Assembly: GCA_030824965.1 (NCBI GenBank)
Contig: JAPJQV010000001.1
Coordinates: 124,001-188,000, forward strand
From: Micavibrio sp.
GTDB lineage: Bacteria > Pseudomonadota > Alphaproteobacteria > Micavibrionales > Micavibrionaceae
Reading direction: 5' to 3'
Length of the DNA stretch: 64,000 nucleotides
The notes under the pieces are model-generated. The model was not told the origin of the DNA. It ran no database searches and saw nothing but the letters and a program-made list of their open reading frames with translations. Positions 35,071-44,705 of this stretch are shown in pieces (position 1 is the stretch's first letter; each line of letters starts with the position of its first letter). The translations under genes and the position numbers were made by a program.

Positions 35071-36564
35071 ATGGGTACAGAAAAACAAAATGGCAAATGG
35101 CAGGGGCAATTGCTCCAGGCGATATTGCTTGGTGGTGTGGTCCTCTTCGGTTATTTCGGTGCAGCTTTATGGAGCGCGCATCCGTTGTTTGTCGAGCCGA
35201 CCGAGGCTGTGGATAAGCCGGGCTTGAGTGCAGCTGTATCCACGGTTTCATCTGACGATTTTGAGCCTCTAGTCACGTCTTCGGCATATCACATCCTTAA
35301 CAAGACAATCCGCGAAGAACTTAAATTGGGGCGGCCAAGTTATGCTTTGAAACTTCTCGGCTCCGATCCGATGGCCCAGAAAATCAAAAATGCAGAGTAT
35401 GATAAATTAAGAGCTTCGATCGCCCAGTCTTATTTGATTGAAGGGAAAACCCAAAAAGCATTTGATGTGGCGCGGGCATCGTCGCGCCGTTCCCGCCATG
35501 ATGCCCCGGAAGCAGCCTGGGTAGGCGGTCTTGCCGCTTGGAAAATGGATAATTATCAGGAGGCCGCGGATTTCTTTTCAGTGGCAGCCAAATCGAACCG
35601 CGCTTCCGTCTGGTTGAAATCAGGCAGCGCCTTCTGGGCGGCCCGCGCATACGGGCGAATGGGGAATATGCAGGAAGCTACAAATTTCATGGAAATAGCG
35701 GCCAGATATCCTCGTACCTTCTATGGGCTTATCGCGCTTCGGTCACTTGATAGGGATTTTAACTTCAATTGGGATAAGCCGGATTTGAAGCATAAGCACA
35801 AAAAATCCCTTGAGGCCTCCGGAAAAGTCCAGCAAGCGATCGAGCTTTCTCAAAAAGGGGAAATTACCGATGCCCTGACCAGTCTTGGTAAATCAGGATG
35901 GCTGGATAATGGCGTTAAGCAGCGACAGCTTCTGGCCTATATTCTCGATCAGGACGTTCCAGCGCTGTCTTTGCATCTGGGGCGCATGACGAAAGACGCG
36001 AATGGCGATTTTTATGACATCGCCCTCTATCCGGAAGCGCCTTGGAACCCCGATAAAGGCTATGAAGTCGACAGCGCGCTGGTTAATGCCCTGATCCGTC
36101 AGGAATCCCGCTTCAATCCGCAGGCTAAGAACGCCAGCGGTGCCAGTGGATTAATGCAATTGATGCCGTCAACCGCAAGCTATATGGCCAAAGGCATCGA
36201 CGTATCGCTAACCCACCCGCAGACCAATATCAGCGTCGGCCAGAAATATGTTCGTCATCTGCTTATGGATAGCAATATAAATAACGATCTTTTTTACATG
36301 GCGGTTGCCTATAATGCCGGACCGGGCAATCTTGCGCGCTGGAAACGGCAATATAAAGATATTGATGATCCTCTCTTGTTCATTGAAAGCATTCCCTCGT
36401 CGGAAACTCGTGCCTTTGTCGAGCGTGTTATGGTCAATTACTGGATCTACCGTATTCGTGAAGGAAAGGACAATCCGTCCTTAGATGCCGTTGCGTTCGA
36501 ACGTGACGAGGAATATACCGATGCCGGTACGCGTCACAATTCTTTAGAATTCGCGTCTAATTAA
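35071..36564 (+). CDS. Soluble lytic transglycosylase-like protein (SLT domain)
   Basis: Cleaves peptidoglycan between MurNAc and GlcNAc. 497 residues. An N-terminal membrane anchor or signal (LLQAILLGGVVLFGYFGAALW) leads into a long alpha-helical superhelix region (about 60-330, with AAWVGGLAAWKMDNYQEAAD like Slt70 repeats). The catalytic SLT domain begins near residue 345: ALIRQESRFNPQAKNASGAS (catalytic Glu in RQES), GLMQLMPSTASYMA, and YNAGPGNLARWKRQY. No clear ribosome site is seen. It ends directly against the convergent phosphatase gene. Confidence 0.92.
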   Translation: MGTEKQNGKWQGQLLQAILLGGVVLFGYFGAALWSAHPLFVEPTEAVDKPGLSAAVSTVSSDDFEPLVTSSAYHILNKTIREELKLGRPSYALKLLGSDPMAQKIKNAEYDKLRASIAQSYLIEGKTQKAFDVARASSRRSRHDAPEAAWVGGLAAWKMDNYQEAADFFSVAAKSNRASVWLKSGSAFWAARAYGRMGNMQEATNFMEIAARYPRTFYGLIALRSLDRDFNFNWDKPDLKHKHKKSLEASGKVQQAIELSQKGEITDALTSLGKSGWLDNGVKQRQLLAYILDQDVPALSLHLGRMTKDANGDFYDIALYPEAPWNPDKGYEVDSALVNALIRQESRFNPQAKNASGASGLMQLMPSTASYMAKGIDVSLTHPQTNISVGQKYVRHLLMDSNINNDLFYMAVAYNAGPGNLARWKRQYKDIDDPLLFIESIPSSETRAFVERVMVNYWIYRIREGKDNPSLDAVAFERDEEYTDAGTRHNSLEFASN

Positions 36565-37332
36565 TCAGAGCAACGCCAATGCTTTTGCATGTAATTCTGG
36601 ATCGCCAACTGCTAAGAGATTGCTTCCACTGGATAATGTCAATTTCGCGCCGGACCAGTCCGTAATCATGCCGCCAGCGCCTTCGATCACCGGCGCAAGA
36701 GCGACGTAATCGTAGAGACCCAGATAATCCTCTATTAAAAGATCGATAGCTCCATTGGCCATTAAACCGTAAAAGTAACAATCTCCCTGAAAAACTGTGT
36801 AGCGGCATTTCTTGTCGAATCTGGCGAAACGCTGCGGATCGTTTCTTTCTATTTGCGAGGGTGAACCTGTTCCAAAGATGGCTTCTTTGAGGTCTACACA
36901 TTTGCGCGTTTTTATAGCTGATCCATTAAAGGTTGTAGCTTGGCCTTTGATTCCAATCCATCTTTCCTTCGATACGGGCTGGTCTATAATCCCCAGCACA
37001 GGCTCCGCACCCTCGCAAAGGCCAATCAAGCTTCCAAAAGTCGGGCGTCCGATCGTAAAAGATTTCGTGCCGTCGATTGGATCGATCACCCATGTAAATC
37101 CTGACCTGGTTTCGCTGGCGCCGAATTCTTCGCCGTGAATTCCATCATAAGGTCTCTTATCTGCCAGGATTTCCCGCAAACGGGTTTCAATGCTGCGGTC
37201 CGCAAGCGTTACAGGAGTATCGTCTTCTTTGGAGATGATCTCAAAATCCCGCCGATAATAGGCATTTGCGATTTTTCCCGCTTCGTCGGCCATAAACTGC
37301 GCCAATTCAATAAGTTCGTGTGGAATGCTCAT
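36565..37332 (-). CDS. hisN: Inositol-monophosphatase-family phosphatase, HisN-like (histidinol-phosphatase type)
   Basis: A 255-residue metal-dependent phosphatase. The three metal-binding blocks are visible: HGEEFG, WVIDPIDGTKSFTIGRPTFG, and YDYVALAPVIEGAGG near the C-terminus. The phrase DGTKSFTIGRPTFGSLIGL is typical of the HisN histidinol-phosphatase subgroup, as opposed to SuhB or CysQ. No other histidine gene is nearby, so substrate assignment is by subgroup only. Divergent from alaS by 77 bases. Confidence 0.82.
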   Translation of the reverse strand: MSIPHELIELAQFMADEAGKIANAYYRRDFEIISKEDDTPVTLADRSIETRLREILADKRPYDGIHGEEFGASETRSGFTWVIDPIDGTKSFTIGRPTFGSLIGLCEGAEPVLGIIDQPVSKERWIGIKGQATTFNGSAIKTRKCVDLKEAIFGTGSPSQIERNDPQRFARFDKKCRYTVFQGDCYFYGLMANGAIDLLIEDYLGLYDYVALAPVIEGAGGMITDWSGAKLTLSSGSNLLAVGDPELHAKALALL

Positions 37333-37352
37333 GAAAAACCTCTTGGAAAAAT

Positions 37353-37365
37353 CCGCATAATGCGG
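37353..37365. promoter_or_regulatory. Short perfect palindrome in the hisN/alaS divergent gap
   Basis: CCGCAT-A-ATGCGG has six-base perfect arms around one base. It sits 20 bases from the hisN-like start and 45 bases from the alaS start. Could be an operator; no family match is claimed. Confidence 0.35.
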
Positions 37366-37409
37366 CTAACTACCAGCCATATTACATTCATAAAGACAAG
37401 GGTACAGGC

Positions 37410-40064
37410 ATGAAAACCGCTGCCGATATACGTTCTGAATTTTTAAATTACTTTGCAGGGCGCGGCCATGAAAAAGTCGCCTCCAGCCCGCTCGTACCAC
37501 AGAACGATCCGACTCTTATGTTTACGAACTCAGGCATGGTCCAGTTCAAGAATGTTTTTACCGGTGTTGAAAAGCGCCCGTATACAAAAGCAACCACGTC
37601 ACAAAAATGTGTTCGTGCCGGTGGTAAACATAACGACCTTGAAAATGTCGGCTATACCGCGCGCCATTTCACTTTCTTTGAAATGCTCGGAAATTTCTCC
37701 TTTGGGGATTATTTCAAGGAAGAGGCGATTTTCAATGCCTGGGAACTCGTGTCGAAGAATTTCCAGATGCCAAAAGACAAGCTGTTGGTCACTGTACATT
37801 CCACGGACGAGGAAGCCGCCACTCTCTGGAGAAAGATTGCCGGATTCTCTGACGACAAAATTATCCGCATCAATACCAATGATAATTTCTGGATGATGGG
37901 CGATACGGGGCCATGCGGACCATGCTCTGAAATCTTTATAGATCGCGGCGACCATATTTTCGGTGGCCCTCCGGGTAGCCCTGACGAAGACGGTGATCGT
38001 TTCCTTGAATTCTGGAACCTCGTTTTCATGCAGTTCGAGCAGGAACCGGATGGTAAGGGCGGGCATATAAGAAAACCGCTGCCAAAACCTTCCATCGATA
38101 CAGGGATGGGGTTGGAGCGCATGTCGATGATCATGCAGGGCAAGAACTCTGTATTCGACATCGACCTGATGCGAGCCATTATCGAGCATGTCGGAGATTT
38201 GACATCCGTTAATCCGGATGGCGATCAAGCGCCAAGCCACAAGGTTATTGCCGACCATTTGCGTTCCGCCGCTTTCCTGATCGCCGATGGCGTGATGCCG
38301 TCCAATGAAGGACGAGGCTACGTACTTCGCCGTATCATGCGCAGAGGCATGCGCCATGCCCAGCTTTTAGGTGCGAAAGAACCTCTGATGTACCGCTTGT
38401 TTCCGACATTGCAAGCGCAGATGGGCGAAGCCTATCCGGAGCTTTATGCGGCCGGTTCACTAATTACCGAAACGCTGAAACTCGAAGAAAGCAAATTCAA
38501 GCAGACATTGGAACGTGGCCTGAAGCTTCTCGATGAAGAGACATCCAAATTAGCTTCAGGTACGAAACTGCCGGGCGAGGCAGCGTTTAAACTCTACGAT
38601 ACATTCGGCTTCCCGCTCGACCTGACGCAAGACGCGTTGCGGGCCAAGAATATCGAGGTCGATACAGATGGCTTCGATGCGGCGATGGAAAAGCAAAAAG
38701 CCGAAGCGCGCAAAAATTGGTCGGGTTCCGGCGATACCGCGACAGAAAAAGTCTGGTTTGAGCTTTTGGATAAAGCGGGCGCGACAGAATTTTTAGGGTA
38801 CTCCAAACTTGAAGCGGAAGGCCAGATCAAAACCATCGTAAAAGACGGAGCGGAGGTTACGGAAGCGAAAGCGGGCGATAACGTCCACATCGTTTTAAAC
38901 CAGACGCCTTTCTATGCGGAGTCCGGCGGTCAGGTCGGTGATACGGGTATTTTAAAAGTAGGAGATAATATTTTTGAAGTAACCGACACTGTTAAGAAAC
39001 TCGGCAAGATGTTCGCGCATGTCGGTATTGTCAAAGAAGGTTCTTTTAAGGTCGGAGATGCTGTCGAAGCGCAAGTGGATACAGATCGCCGTAACGCTAT
39101 TCAGGCACATCACTCCGTAACGCACTTGCTGCATGAAGCCCTGCGCCTGACGCTCGGCGATCATGTGGCGCAAAAGGGCTCCATGCAAACAGTCGATCGT
39201 ACACGCTTCGATATCTCCCATCATTTGGGCATTTCACAGGAGCAATTGAAAGCCGTCGAGGCGATGGTAAATGACGAAATTCGCGCCGATACGGAAGTCC
39301 GTACCCGCGTCATGGCTATTGATGATGCAAGGGAAACCGGCGCTCGCGCCTTGTTCGGCGAAAAATACGACGACGAAGTTCGCGTTGTCTCTATGGGACG
39401 TCAGGAACAGGGCCAGAATAAACCATTCTCCGTCGAACTCTGCGGGGGTACGCATGTCGGGCGCACAGGCGAAATCGGCCTCTTTAAAATCGTTTCCGAA
39501 GGGGCGGTCGGTTCTGGCGTTCGCCGTATCGAAGCGGTCGCAGGTTCTACGGCTCTGAATTACTATAATTCCCAGGAAAACAAGTTATTCGAAGCGGCGG
39601 CCGTTTTAAAGGCCAATCCTTCCGATGTTGTAGAGCGTGTCAAAGCATTGATAGATGAGAAGAAAAAGCTGGAGCAGGAACTGACGGCTCTTCGCCGTAA
39701 ACTGGCAACTGGCGGCGCGGATGAGGGATCGGCGGCAAAAGAAATCGGCGGCGTTAAATTTGTCGGCAAAGTTTTAGAAGATGTTCCGGCTAAAGACCTG
39801 AAGCCAATGGCCGACGACCTGAAAGCAAAAATCGGTTCCGGCGTGGTCGCATTAATTTCTAAGGAAGAAGGAAAAGCTTCTATCGTGGTCGCGGTAACTT
39901 CAGACCTGACGTCGAAAATCAATGCTGTCGATCTCGTTAGAATCGGCGCGGAAGCTCTCGGCGGCAAAGGCGGCGGCGGACGTCCCGACATGGCGCAAGC
40001 AGGAGGCCCGGACGCAGGTGCTGCGAATGATGCTATTGCAGAGATTGAGAAAAAACTGGCCTGA
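37410..40064 (+). CDS. alaS: Alanyl-tRNA synthetase
   Basis: Charges tRNA-Ala. 884 residues, normal length. The aminoacylation core starts at once: IRSEFLNYFAGRGHEKVASS, TKATTSQKCVRAGGKHNDLE, GDTGPCGPCSEIF, PSIDTGMGLERMSM. The editing domain has the zinc histidines in HHSVTHLLHEAL and the Cys/His pair in LCGGTHVGRTGEIG. The C-terminal C-Ala domain ends GGKGGGGRPDMAQAGG. AAGGG precedes the ATG by eight bases. It ends two bases from a convergent RelA/SpoT-like gene. Confidence 0.98.
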   Translation: MKTAADIRSEFLNYFAGRGHEKVASSPLVPQNDPTLMFTNSGMVQFKNVFTGVEKRPYTKATTSQKCVRAGGKHNDLENVGYTARHFTFFEMLGNFSFGDYFKEEAIFNAWELVSKNFQMPKDKLLVTVHSTDEEAATLWRKIAGFSDDKIIRINTNDNFWMMGDTGPCGPCSEIFIDRGDHIFGGPPGSPDEDGDRFLEFWNLVFMQFEQEPDGKGGHIRKPLPKPSIDTGMGLERMSMIMQGKNSVFDIDLMRAIIEHVGDLTSVNPDGDQAPSHKVIADHLRSAAFLIADGVMPSNEGRGYVLRRIMRRGMRHAQLLGAKEPLMYRLFPTLQAQMGEAYPELYAAGSLITETLKLEESKFKQTLERGLKLLDEETSKLASGTKLPGEAAFKLYDTFGFPLDLTQDALRAKNIEVDTDGFDAAMEKQKAEARKNWSGSGDTATEKVWFELLDKAGATEFLGYSKLEAEGQIKTIVKDGAEVTEAKAGDNVHIVLNQTPFYAESGGQVGDTGILKVGDNIFEVTDTVKKLGKMFAHVGIVKEGSFKVGDAVEAQVDTDRRNAIQAHHSVTHLLHEALRLTLGDHVAQKGSMQTVDRTRFDISHHLGISQEQLKAVEAMVNDEIRADTEVRTRVMAIDDARETGARALFGEKYDDEVRVVSMGRQEQGQNKPFSVELCGGTHVGRTGEIGLFKIVSEGAVGSGVRRIEAVAGSTALNYYNSQENKLFEAAAVLKANPSDVVERVKALIDEKKKLEQELTALRRKLATGGADEGSAAKEIGGVKFVGKVLEDVPAKDLKPMADDLKAKIGSGVVALISKEEGKASIVVAVTSDLTSKINAVDLVRIGAEALGGKGGGGRPDMAQAGGPDAGAANDAIAEIEKKLA

Positions 40065-40066
40065 AC

Positions 40067-40915
40067 CTAAACGGCTTCTCTGCTTAGCTTGAAAGATGCC
40101 GGGATTAGATGATTAACAATTTTTCTGGCCCAGTTATCGATCGAATGGGGCTGGACAGTCGTAACGGCATCAGGGGCGCAAAGGACATTAAGCCCGGCTT
40201 CCTGTGCGGTTTCATGATTAATGCGTGTTCGCATTTCTTTCAACCCTTCGGCGCATGAAGCAAATCTTTTGCAAAGCTTGGGATCTTTTACTTCAAACTG
40301 GCGACGAAGAACGCTCCGCTCGGTATTGATCAGATCATGAGTCAGCTTATCGCTGGCCTCGAAATCGGCATGGGTGATGATGGCTTCGATCGACAATCGT
40401 CTGCCGTGATCTTCAATCTGGTGATGCGATTTATGAGATCTGTATCCTCTCTCGGAAGGATAGGTGAATTCACATTTGCGCGAAGAAATATTTCCCGAAT
40501 TCAACATTGCATCGCGCAAGCGAACGACATCTTCGACGTCATGAGCGACGAATTTCAGGCCAAAGTAGTCGCCGATATCATCAGAGCGTTTATTATCCTT
40601 AAGGATTTTATCGGTGATAGACATCTCCGATTTCACCCGCCAAAGTACGGAAACGCCCCCAAGATCAAGGGATTGCTTTGCCTTTAATTTCGAAATGGAA
40701 TCAGCGGTTTTATCTATGTTCTCCGGCTTGATATAACCGGCTATGGCGAGTACCGAAGCGGCAAACCGGTGCGAAGCGGGAGCAAGTTCATGAGCGAGCT
40801 TAATGTATTCCTCCGGATTCTCATGTCTTTCCGGCTGTGAGTCGAGCGCCCAGTTCCAAGTGGCCGGCAACGAGGCCGTATGAAATAAAATTGCCAGATT
40901 TGCTTTACTTGCCAT
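40067..40915 (-). CDS. RelA/SpoT-like nucleotidyltransferase-domain protein (putative)
   Basis: A 282-residue protein not clearly recognised as a whole. Residues about 95-205 fit the RelA/SpoT synthetase pattern: SVLWRVKSEMSITDKIL, then DDIGDYFGLKFVAHDVEDV, then RGYRSHKSHH and LSIEAIITHADF. These correspond to the RxKS, D-x2-G, GYxSxH and ExQIRT blocks of alarmone synthetases, including the metal Asp and catalytic Glu positions. There is no HD hydrolase, TGS or ACT domain, and the flanking regions (1-90 and 215-282) are unfamiliar. AGGGA precedes the ATG by eight bases. It could be a small alarmone synthetase, a toxSAS-type tRNA modifier, or a diverged relative. Confidence 0.5.
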   Translation of the reverse strand: MASKANLAILFHTASLPATWNWALDSQPERHENPEEYIKLAHELAPASHRFAASVLAIAGYIKPENIDKTADSISKLKAKQSLDLGGVSVLWRVKSEMSITDKILKDNKRSDDIGDYFGLKFVAHDVEDVVRLRDAMLNSGNISSRKCEFTYPSERGYRSHKSHHQIEDHGRRLSIEAIITHADFEASDKLTHDLINTERSVLRRQFEVKDPKLCKRFASCAEGLKEMRTRINHETAQEAGLNVLCAPDAVTTVQPHSIDNWARKIVNHLIPASFKLSREAV

Positions 40916-41108
40916 TTACTCATTCCCTGTTTTTTTATTGCCATATCTTATAAGCATGGCTGATAAGTGATTTCATCAAAGGTGTACGAAAATTGCAAGT
41001 ATTTTCAAAGAATTAAGTAATATTATTCCGGAATATGCCAATAACCGCTTGCGAAGCTCGAAAACTAGCCGTAAATAACGGGAAATTTAACTTTAAGGAT
41101 CCGAACCA

Positions 41109-41531
41109 ATGGCTATTCAACGTACTTTTTCCATCATCAAACCGGATGCAACGCGCCGTAATCTGACTGGTGCCATCAACGCCAAATTTGAAGAAAAGGG
41201 CCTTCGTATCGTGGCTCAAAAGCGCATTCAGATGACTGAAGCCATGGCAAAGGAATTCTATGGCGTTCACAAAGAGCGCCCGTTCTTTAACGATCTTGTG
41301 AAATTTATGATTTCCGGTCCTGTTGTCGTTCAGGTTCTGGAAGGCGAGAACGCTGTATTGAAAAACCGAGAAATCATGGGCGCAACGAACCCGGCTAACG
41401 CGGATGCCGGTACGATCCGTAAGGAATTTGCCGAAAGCATCGAAGCCAATTCCGTTCACGGTTCTGACAGCGATGAGAATGCCGCGATTGAAATTGCTTA
41501 TTTCTTCGCCGGTAACGAGATCGTCGGCTAA
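41109..41531 (+). CDS. ndk: Nucleoside diphosphate kinase
   Basis: Equilibrates NTP and dNTP pools. 140 residues, family length. MAIQRTFSIIKPDATRRNLTG at the N-terminus and the catalytic histidine in NSVHGSDSDENAAIEIAYFF near the C-terminus are diagnostic. AAGGA lies about nine bases before the ATG. The stop overlaps the convergent kinase gene by four bases. Confidence 0.98.
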   Translation: MAIQRTFSIIKPDATRRNLTGAINAKFEEKGLRIVAQKRIQMTEAMAKEFYGVHKERPFFNDLVKFMISGPVVVQVLEGENAVLKNREIMGATNPANADAGTIRKEFAESIEANSVHGSDSDENAAIEIAYFFAGNEIVG

Positions 41532-44500
41532 TTTTCCAGTAAGGAATTTATTTCATCCCGGCTTCCTTGATATACGCCGGAGAGGGATTGCAGAAGCGGG
41601 GGCAACTCCGCTTCTTTCTGATTCTGAATAGATCTTTCAATTTCGGCTGTCGCATCGGCAATAGCTTTGAACCCGAAATTCGCGGCCATGCCGCGCAGTT
41701 CATGCGAACGGGATTTGACCGCATCGATATCATTATTATCGAACGCGGTTTTAAGATTTAAAATAAGTTCTTCTGTCTTGTCATAGAAATCGCGCATCAA
41801 TTCTTCAGTTTGCGGCTTACCAAGACTTTTAACCAGAGATGCTATCATCGCGTGATTTAAATATTTTTCTTCGATGACTTGCTCTTCGGCTACTTCCTGC
41901 TCTTCTTCAAGCTGACGCACCATCAAAGCGAACTCATCGTCTTCTTCCTGCACCTCCTCCATGTTATCTTGAGTTGAAGAAATAAAATCGATATCTGCAA
42001 TCACAGCAGAACCGATAACCGGCGTAGGCGTAGCGGCAGCCGAAGACGAGGAGGGCGGCTTCACGGCTTCCTGACGGGCGATTTTCTGAAGCATCTGTTT
42101 AAGAGTTTCCGGCATAACGGGCTTACCCAGGAAATCGCTCATGCCTCCGGCTATGTATCTTTTTACATCGTCCTCACCCGTATTGCCCGTCATGGCAATG
42201 ATCGGCAGGTTAGCCTTGTCAGGATCTGGCAGGGCGCGAATTTCTGCCGTTGCTTCAAGGCCGCTTCTTCCCGGCAATTCAATATCCATCAGAACGAGAT
42301 CGAAATTATGCTCTATGACCGATTTTACAGCTTCATCGGCGTTTGAGGCCAGAATTACAGAATGGCTCATTCGGTTGAGAAGGCCATGAATGACTTTCTG
42401 GTTAATTCCGTTATCGTCGACAACCAGAATATGCATATTTCTTACGTTCTGATCGTTTAAAGAGGCCAGAGTTTTAATCTGGTTAGAATCCGTCGTGGAA
42501 GTGGGCATAGGCAAGGTAAAGAAGAAAGTGCTGCCGTCACCCTCGCGGCTATTGATGCCGATCGACGAACCCATAGCCTCGATTAATTTTTTACAGATCG
42601 TAAGGCCCAGGCCCGTGCCGCCAAATTTCCGGTTGATGCTCGCATCAGCCTGCGAAAAGGGCTGGAAAATTTTCTTTTGTGCTTCGGCGCTGATGCCGAT
42701 ACCCGAATCCTGAACGCCGAAATAGATCTGCGTCATGTCGGTAGTGAAATTATCGGCTGTGGAAAGGTTTTTAACCTGAATTGTGACATTGCCGCGAGCG
42801 GTGAATTTAATAGCGTTATTGACGAGATTTAAAAGAACCTGTCTTAATCTTGTTGGGTCGCCAACCACATATTCAGGCAAGCGCGGATCGAGATCCAATA
42901 TAAGGTCGATATTCTTTGAACCTGCATGACCGCTCATTAATGTATGGATACCTTTTAGAAGGCGTTTCAAATCAAAGCTGGTTTTTTCAAGTTCAAGTTT
43001 GCCGCTTTCAATCTTCTCAAAATCAAGTATATCGTTCAGAAGCGCCAGCAAAGCTTCGCCAGAATCCTGAATCGTGTTGGCGAAATCTTTTTGTTCCCGT
43101 GAAAGTCCCGTATCCAGCAGAAGCCTCACCATGCCCATGATGCCTGTCATGGGTGTGCGGATTTCATGACTGACAACGGCCAAGAAAGCGGATTTGGCAA
43201 GATTGGCCTCATCGGCGGATTCCTTTGCGCGTTTCATTTCTTCAGTGCGCTTCGTTTCCTGGATTTGCAATTCTTTCATCAGGAGACGCTCCTGATCGAG
43301 AACATGCAGCAATCTTGTATGCTCAGATGCCTCGCGGGCTTCCCGGAACGTATCGCTTAAGCTGTCACGCAGTTCCTTGCGGTCATATAGTTCTACAGGT
43401 CTTGGCTCAGCAAAATAAGTTTGGATAAGGGCGCTGACAACGGCGGTTATAGAAGTGAACCAGGGACTGACATAAGTGAGAGCTGTGGCAGATGAATCCG
43501 CTTCAACGGTTTCAATCAGCCCCCAGACAGCGATAAATAAAGTAACCCGTGAAATCAGGCTTATGCCGGTCATCGTGTTAAGGGAGAAAATCGATGTAAA
43601 CGGCCAAGTCAAAAGAACAGTTAGCAGGCTTATTCCGACAAAAGGAATAAAGCTTAGAGACATGCTTATCGTCGGAACTGTAGACAGGAGCAACATTCCC
43701 AGAAGACTGCTAACGGCAAATAAAAGGCCGATACCTATAAAGAGCGAAGGGGGATATTTAGAGCGTGCTTCTGTCGTAAGCCAAAGGGAAACGAAAAGCA
43801 GAGTAGGGAAAAGCAAACGGAATAAAGGCGTGATGATTTGACCGAAGAAATGGTTGACCAGGAAAAAATGATCCAGGAACATTTCGTAGCTGTAAAGAAT
43901 CGTCCACATCAATGACAAAGCAAGCAAGGATTTATCGCGGCTGTTTAAAAATCCAGCAAATAAAATGGCGATAGCGGCCAGAATAAAGTTTTTTGCATCC
44001 GGTTCCAGAACGCCTATTCCCGTCACAGGTCTTATAGAAGATTCAATCGACGGATTGATCGTCGTCAGTGTCCCTTTACGACCCTCTATATATAAAATTA
44101 AATAAGCGGTCTGGTTTTTGGGAATGTCCACCGCAATGCGCGAGGAAAGAAAATAATTATTTTCCGCTCCAGACCGGGCGGTCGTATTGAAGAAAGTCTG
44201 GCGTGACGTCGACTCATAAAGAATGGCTTTCTCCGCGAAGCCGGTCCGCCCATATCCTGTTTTGCCGAAATTGAGCATCCATAATTCCTGGCCGCTGGTA
44301 TTCAATACGGGTATCACTATCCAGTGTGGACTGCCTTGGGATCCCAGACTGATAACATTTCCCTCAGCCGCAGCTTTGCCAAGCTGGCCGCTTTGCATCA
44401 TCCCGATAATCGAATTAAAGCCGAACTTTCTTTCCGGGTCTTCCAGAACAAATAAGGATTTTTCGCCGGGGGTCGCGACAGTCGATTGATCCGTAAGTAT

Positions 44501-44656
44501 CAAAGGCGAGATATCAAACTCAGATTTAGCCTCTTGAGCGAAAGACGGGCTGACCACCAATAAGGTAATCAGCAGAAATAAATATCTTAAAATAAAAAGA
44601 CGATTATCGAACATAGAAGGCATATCCGGCATTGGGCCGAAAATCTCCATATTCAC
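41528..44656 (-). CDS. Membrane hybrid histidine kinase: 7TM-DISM sensor, HisKA, HATPase, receiver, HPt
   Basis: A 1042-residue phosphorelay protein. A signal peptide ends near SPSFAQ, followed by a periplasmic 7TMR-DISM extracellular-type domain (to about 210), seven or so membrane helices (about 220-415), and a coiled coil. The kinase has the phosphorylated His in AFLAVVSHEIRTPMTGIMG (about residue 497) and ATP-binding boxes NLVNNAIKF, DSGIGI, FGGTGLGLTI. A receiver follows with ILVVDDNGINQKV and VLMDIELPG, and a C-terminal HPt domain with SHELRGMAANFG. All steps of a relay are in one chain. The start is uncertain: GTG at 44656, ATG at 44650 or later. The ligand is unknown; DISM domains often bind carbohydrates. 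Confidence 0.93.
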   Translation of the reverse strand: MNMEIFGPMPDMPSMFDNRLFILRYLFLLITLLVVSPSFAQEAKSEFDISPLILTDQSTVATPGEKSLFVLEDPERKFGFNSIIGMMQSGQLGKAAAEGNVISLGSQGSPHWIVIPVLNTSGQELWMLNFGKTGYGRTGFAEKAILYESTSRQTFFNTTARSGAENNYFLSSRIAVDIPKNQTAYLILYIEGRKGTLTTINPSIESSIRPVTGIGVLEPDAKNFILAAIAILFAGFLNSRDKSLLALSLMWTILYSYEMFLDHFFLVNHFFGQIITPLFRLLFPTLLFVSLWLTTEARSKYPPSLFIGIGLLFAVSSLLGMLLLSTVPTISMSLSFIPFVGISLLTVLLTWPFTSIFSLNTMTGISLISRVTLFIAVWGLIETVEADSSATALTYVSPWFTSITAVVSALIQTYFAEPRPVELYDRKELRDSLSDTFREAREASEHTRLLHVLDQERLLMKELQIQETKRTEEMKRAKESADEANLAKSAFLAVVSHEIRTPMTGIMGMVRLLLDTGLSREQKDFANTIQDSGEALLALLNDILDFEKIESGKLELEKTSFDLKRLLKGIHTLMSGHAGSKNIDLILDLDPRLPEYVVGDPTRLRQVLLNLVNNAIKFTARGNVTIQVKNLSTADNFTTDMTQIYFGVQDSGIGISAEAQKKIFQPFSQADASINRKFGGTGLGLTICKKLIEAMGSSIGINSREGDGSTFFFTLPMPTSTTDSNQIKTLASLNDQNVRNMHILVVDDNGINQKVIHGLLNRMSHSVILASNADEAVKSVIEHNFDLVLMDIELPGRSGLEATAEIRALPDPDKANLPIIAMTGNTGEDDVKRYIAGGMSDFLGKPVMPETLKQMLQKIARQEAVKPPSSSSAAATPTPVIGSAVIADIDFISSTQDNMEEVQEEDDEFALMVRQLEEEQEVAEEQVIEEKYLNHAMIASLVKSLGKPQTEELMRDFYDKTEELILNLKTAFDNNDIDAVKSRSHELRGMAANFGFKAIADATAEIERSIQNQKEAELPPLLQSLSGVYQGSRDEINSLLEN

Positions 44657-44705
44657 TTTTGAGCAAAAAGCTTAATAAATAGATAAGTCTTTGATTATGT
44701 AAGAA

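Noticed and set aside
37599..38357. Open frame of 252 codons on the minus strand
   Set aside because: Fully antisense to the catalytic core of alaS; no ribosome site or recognisable domain.
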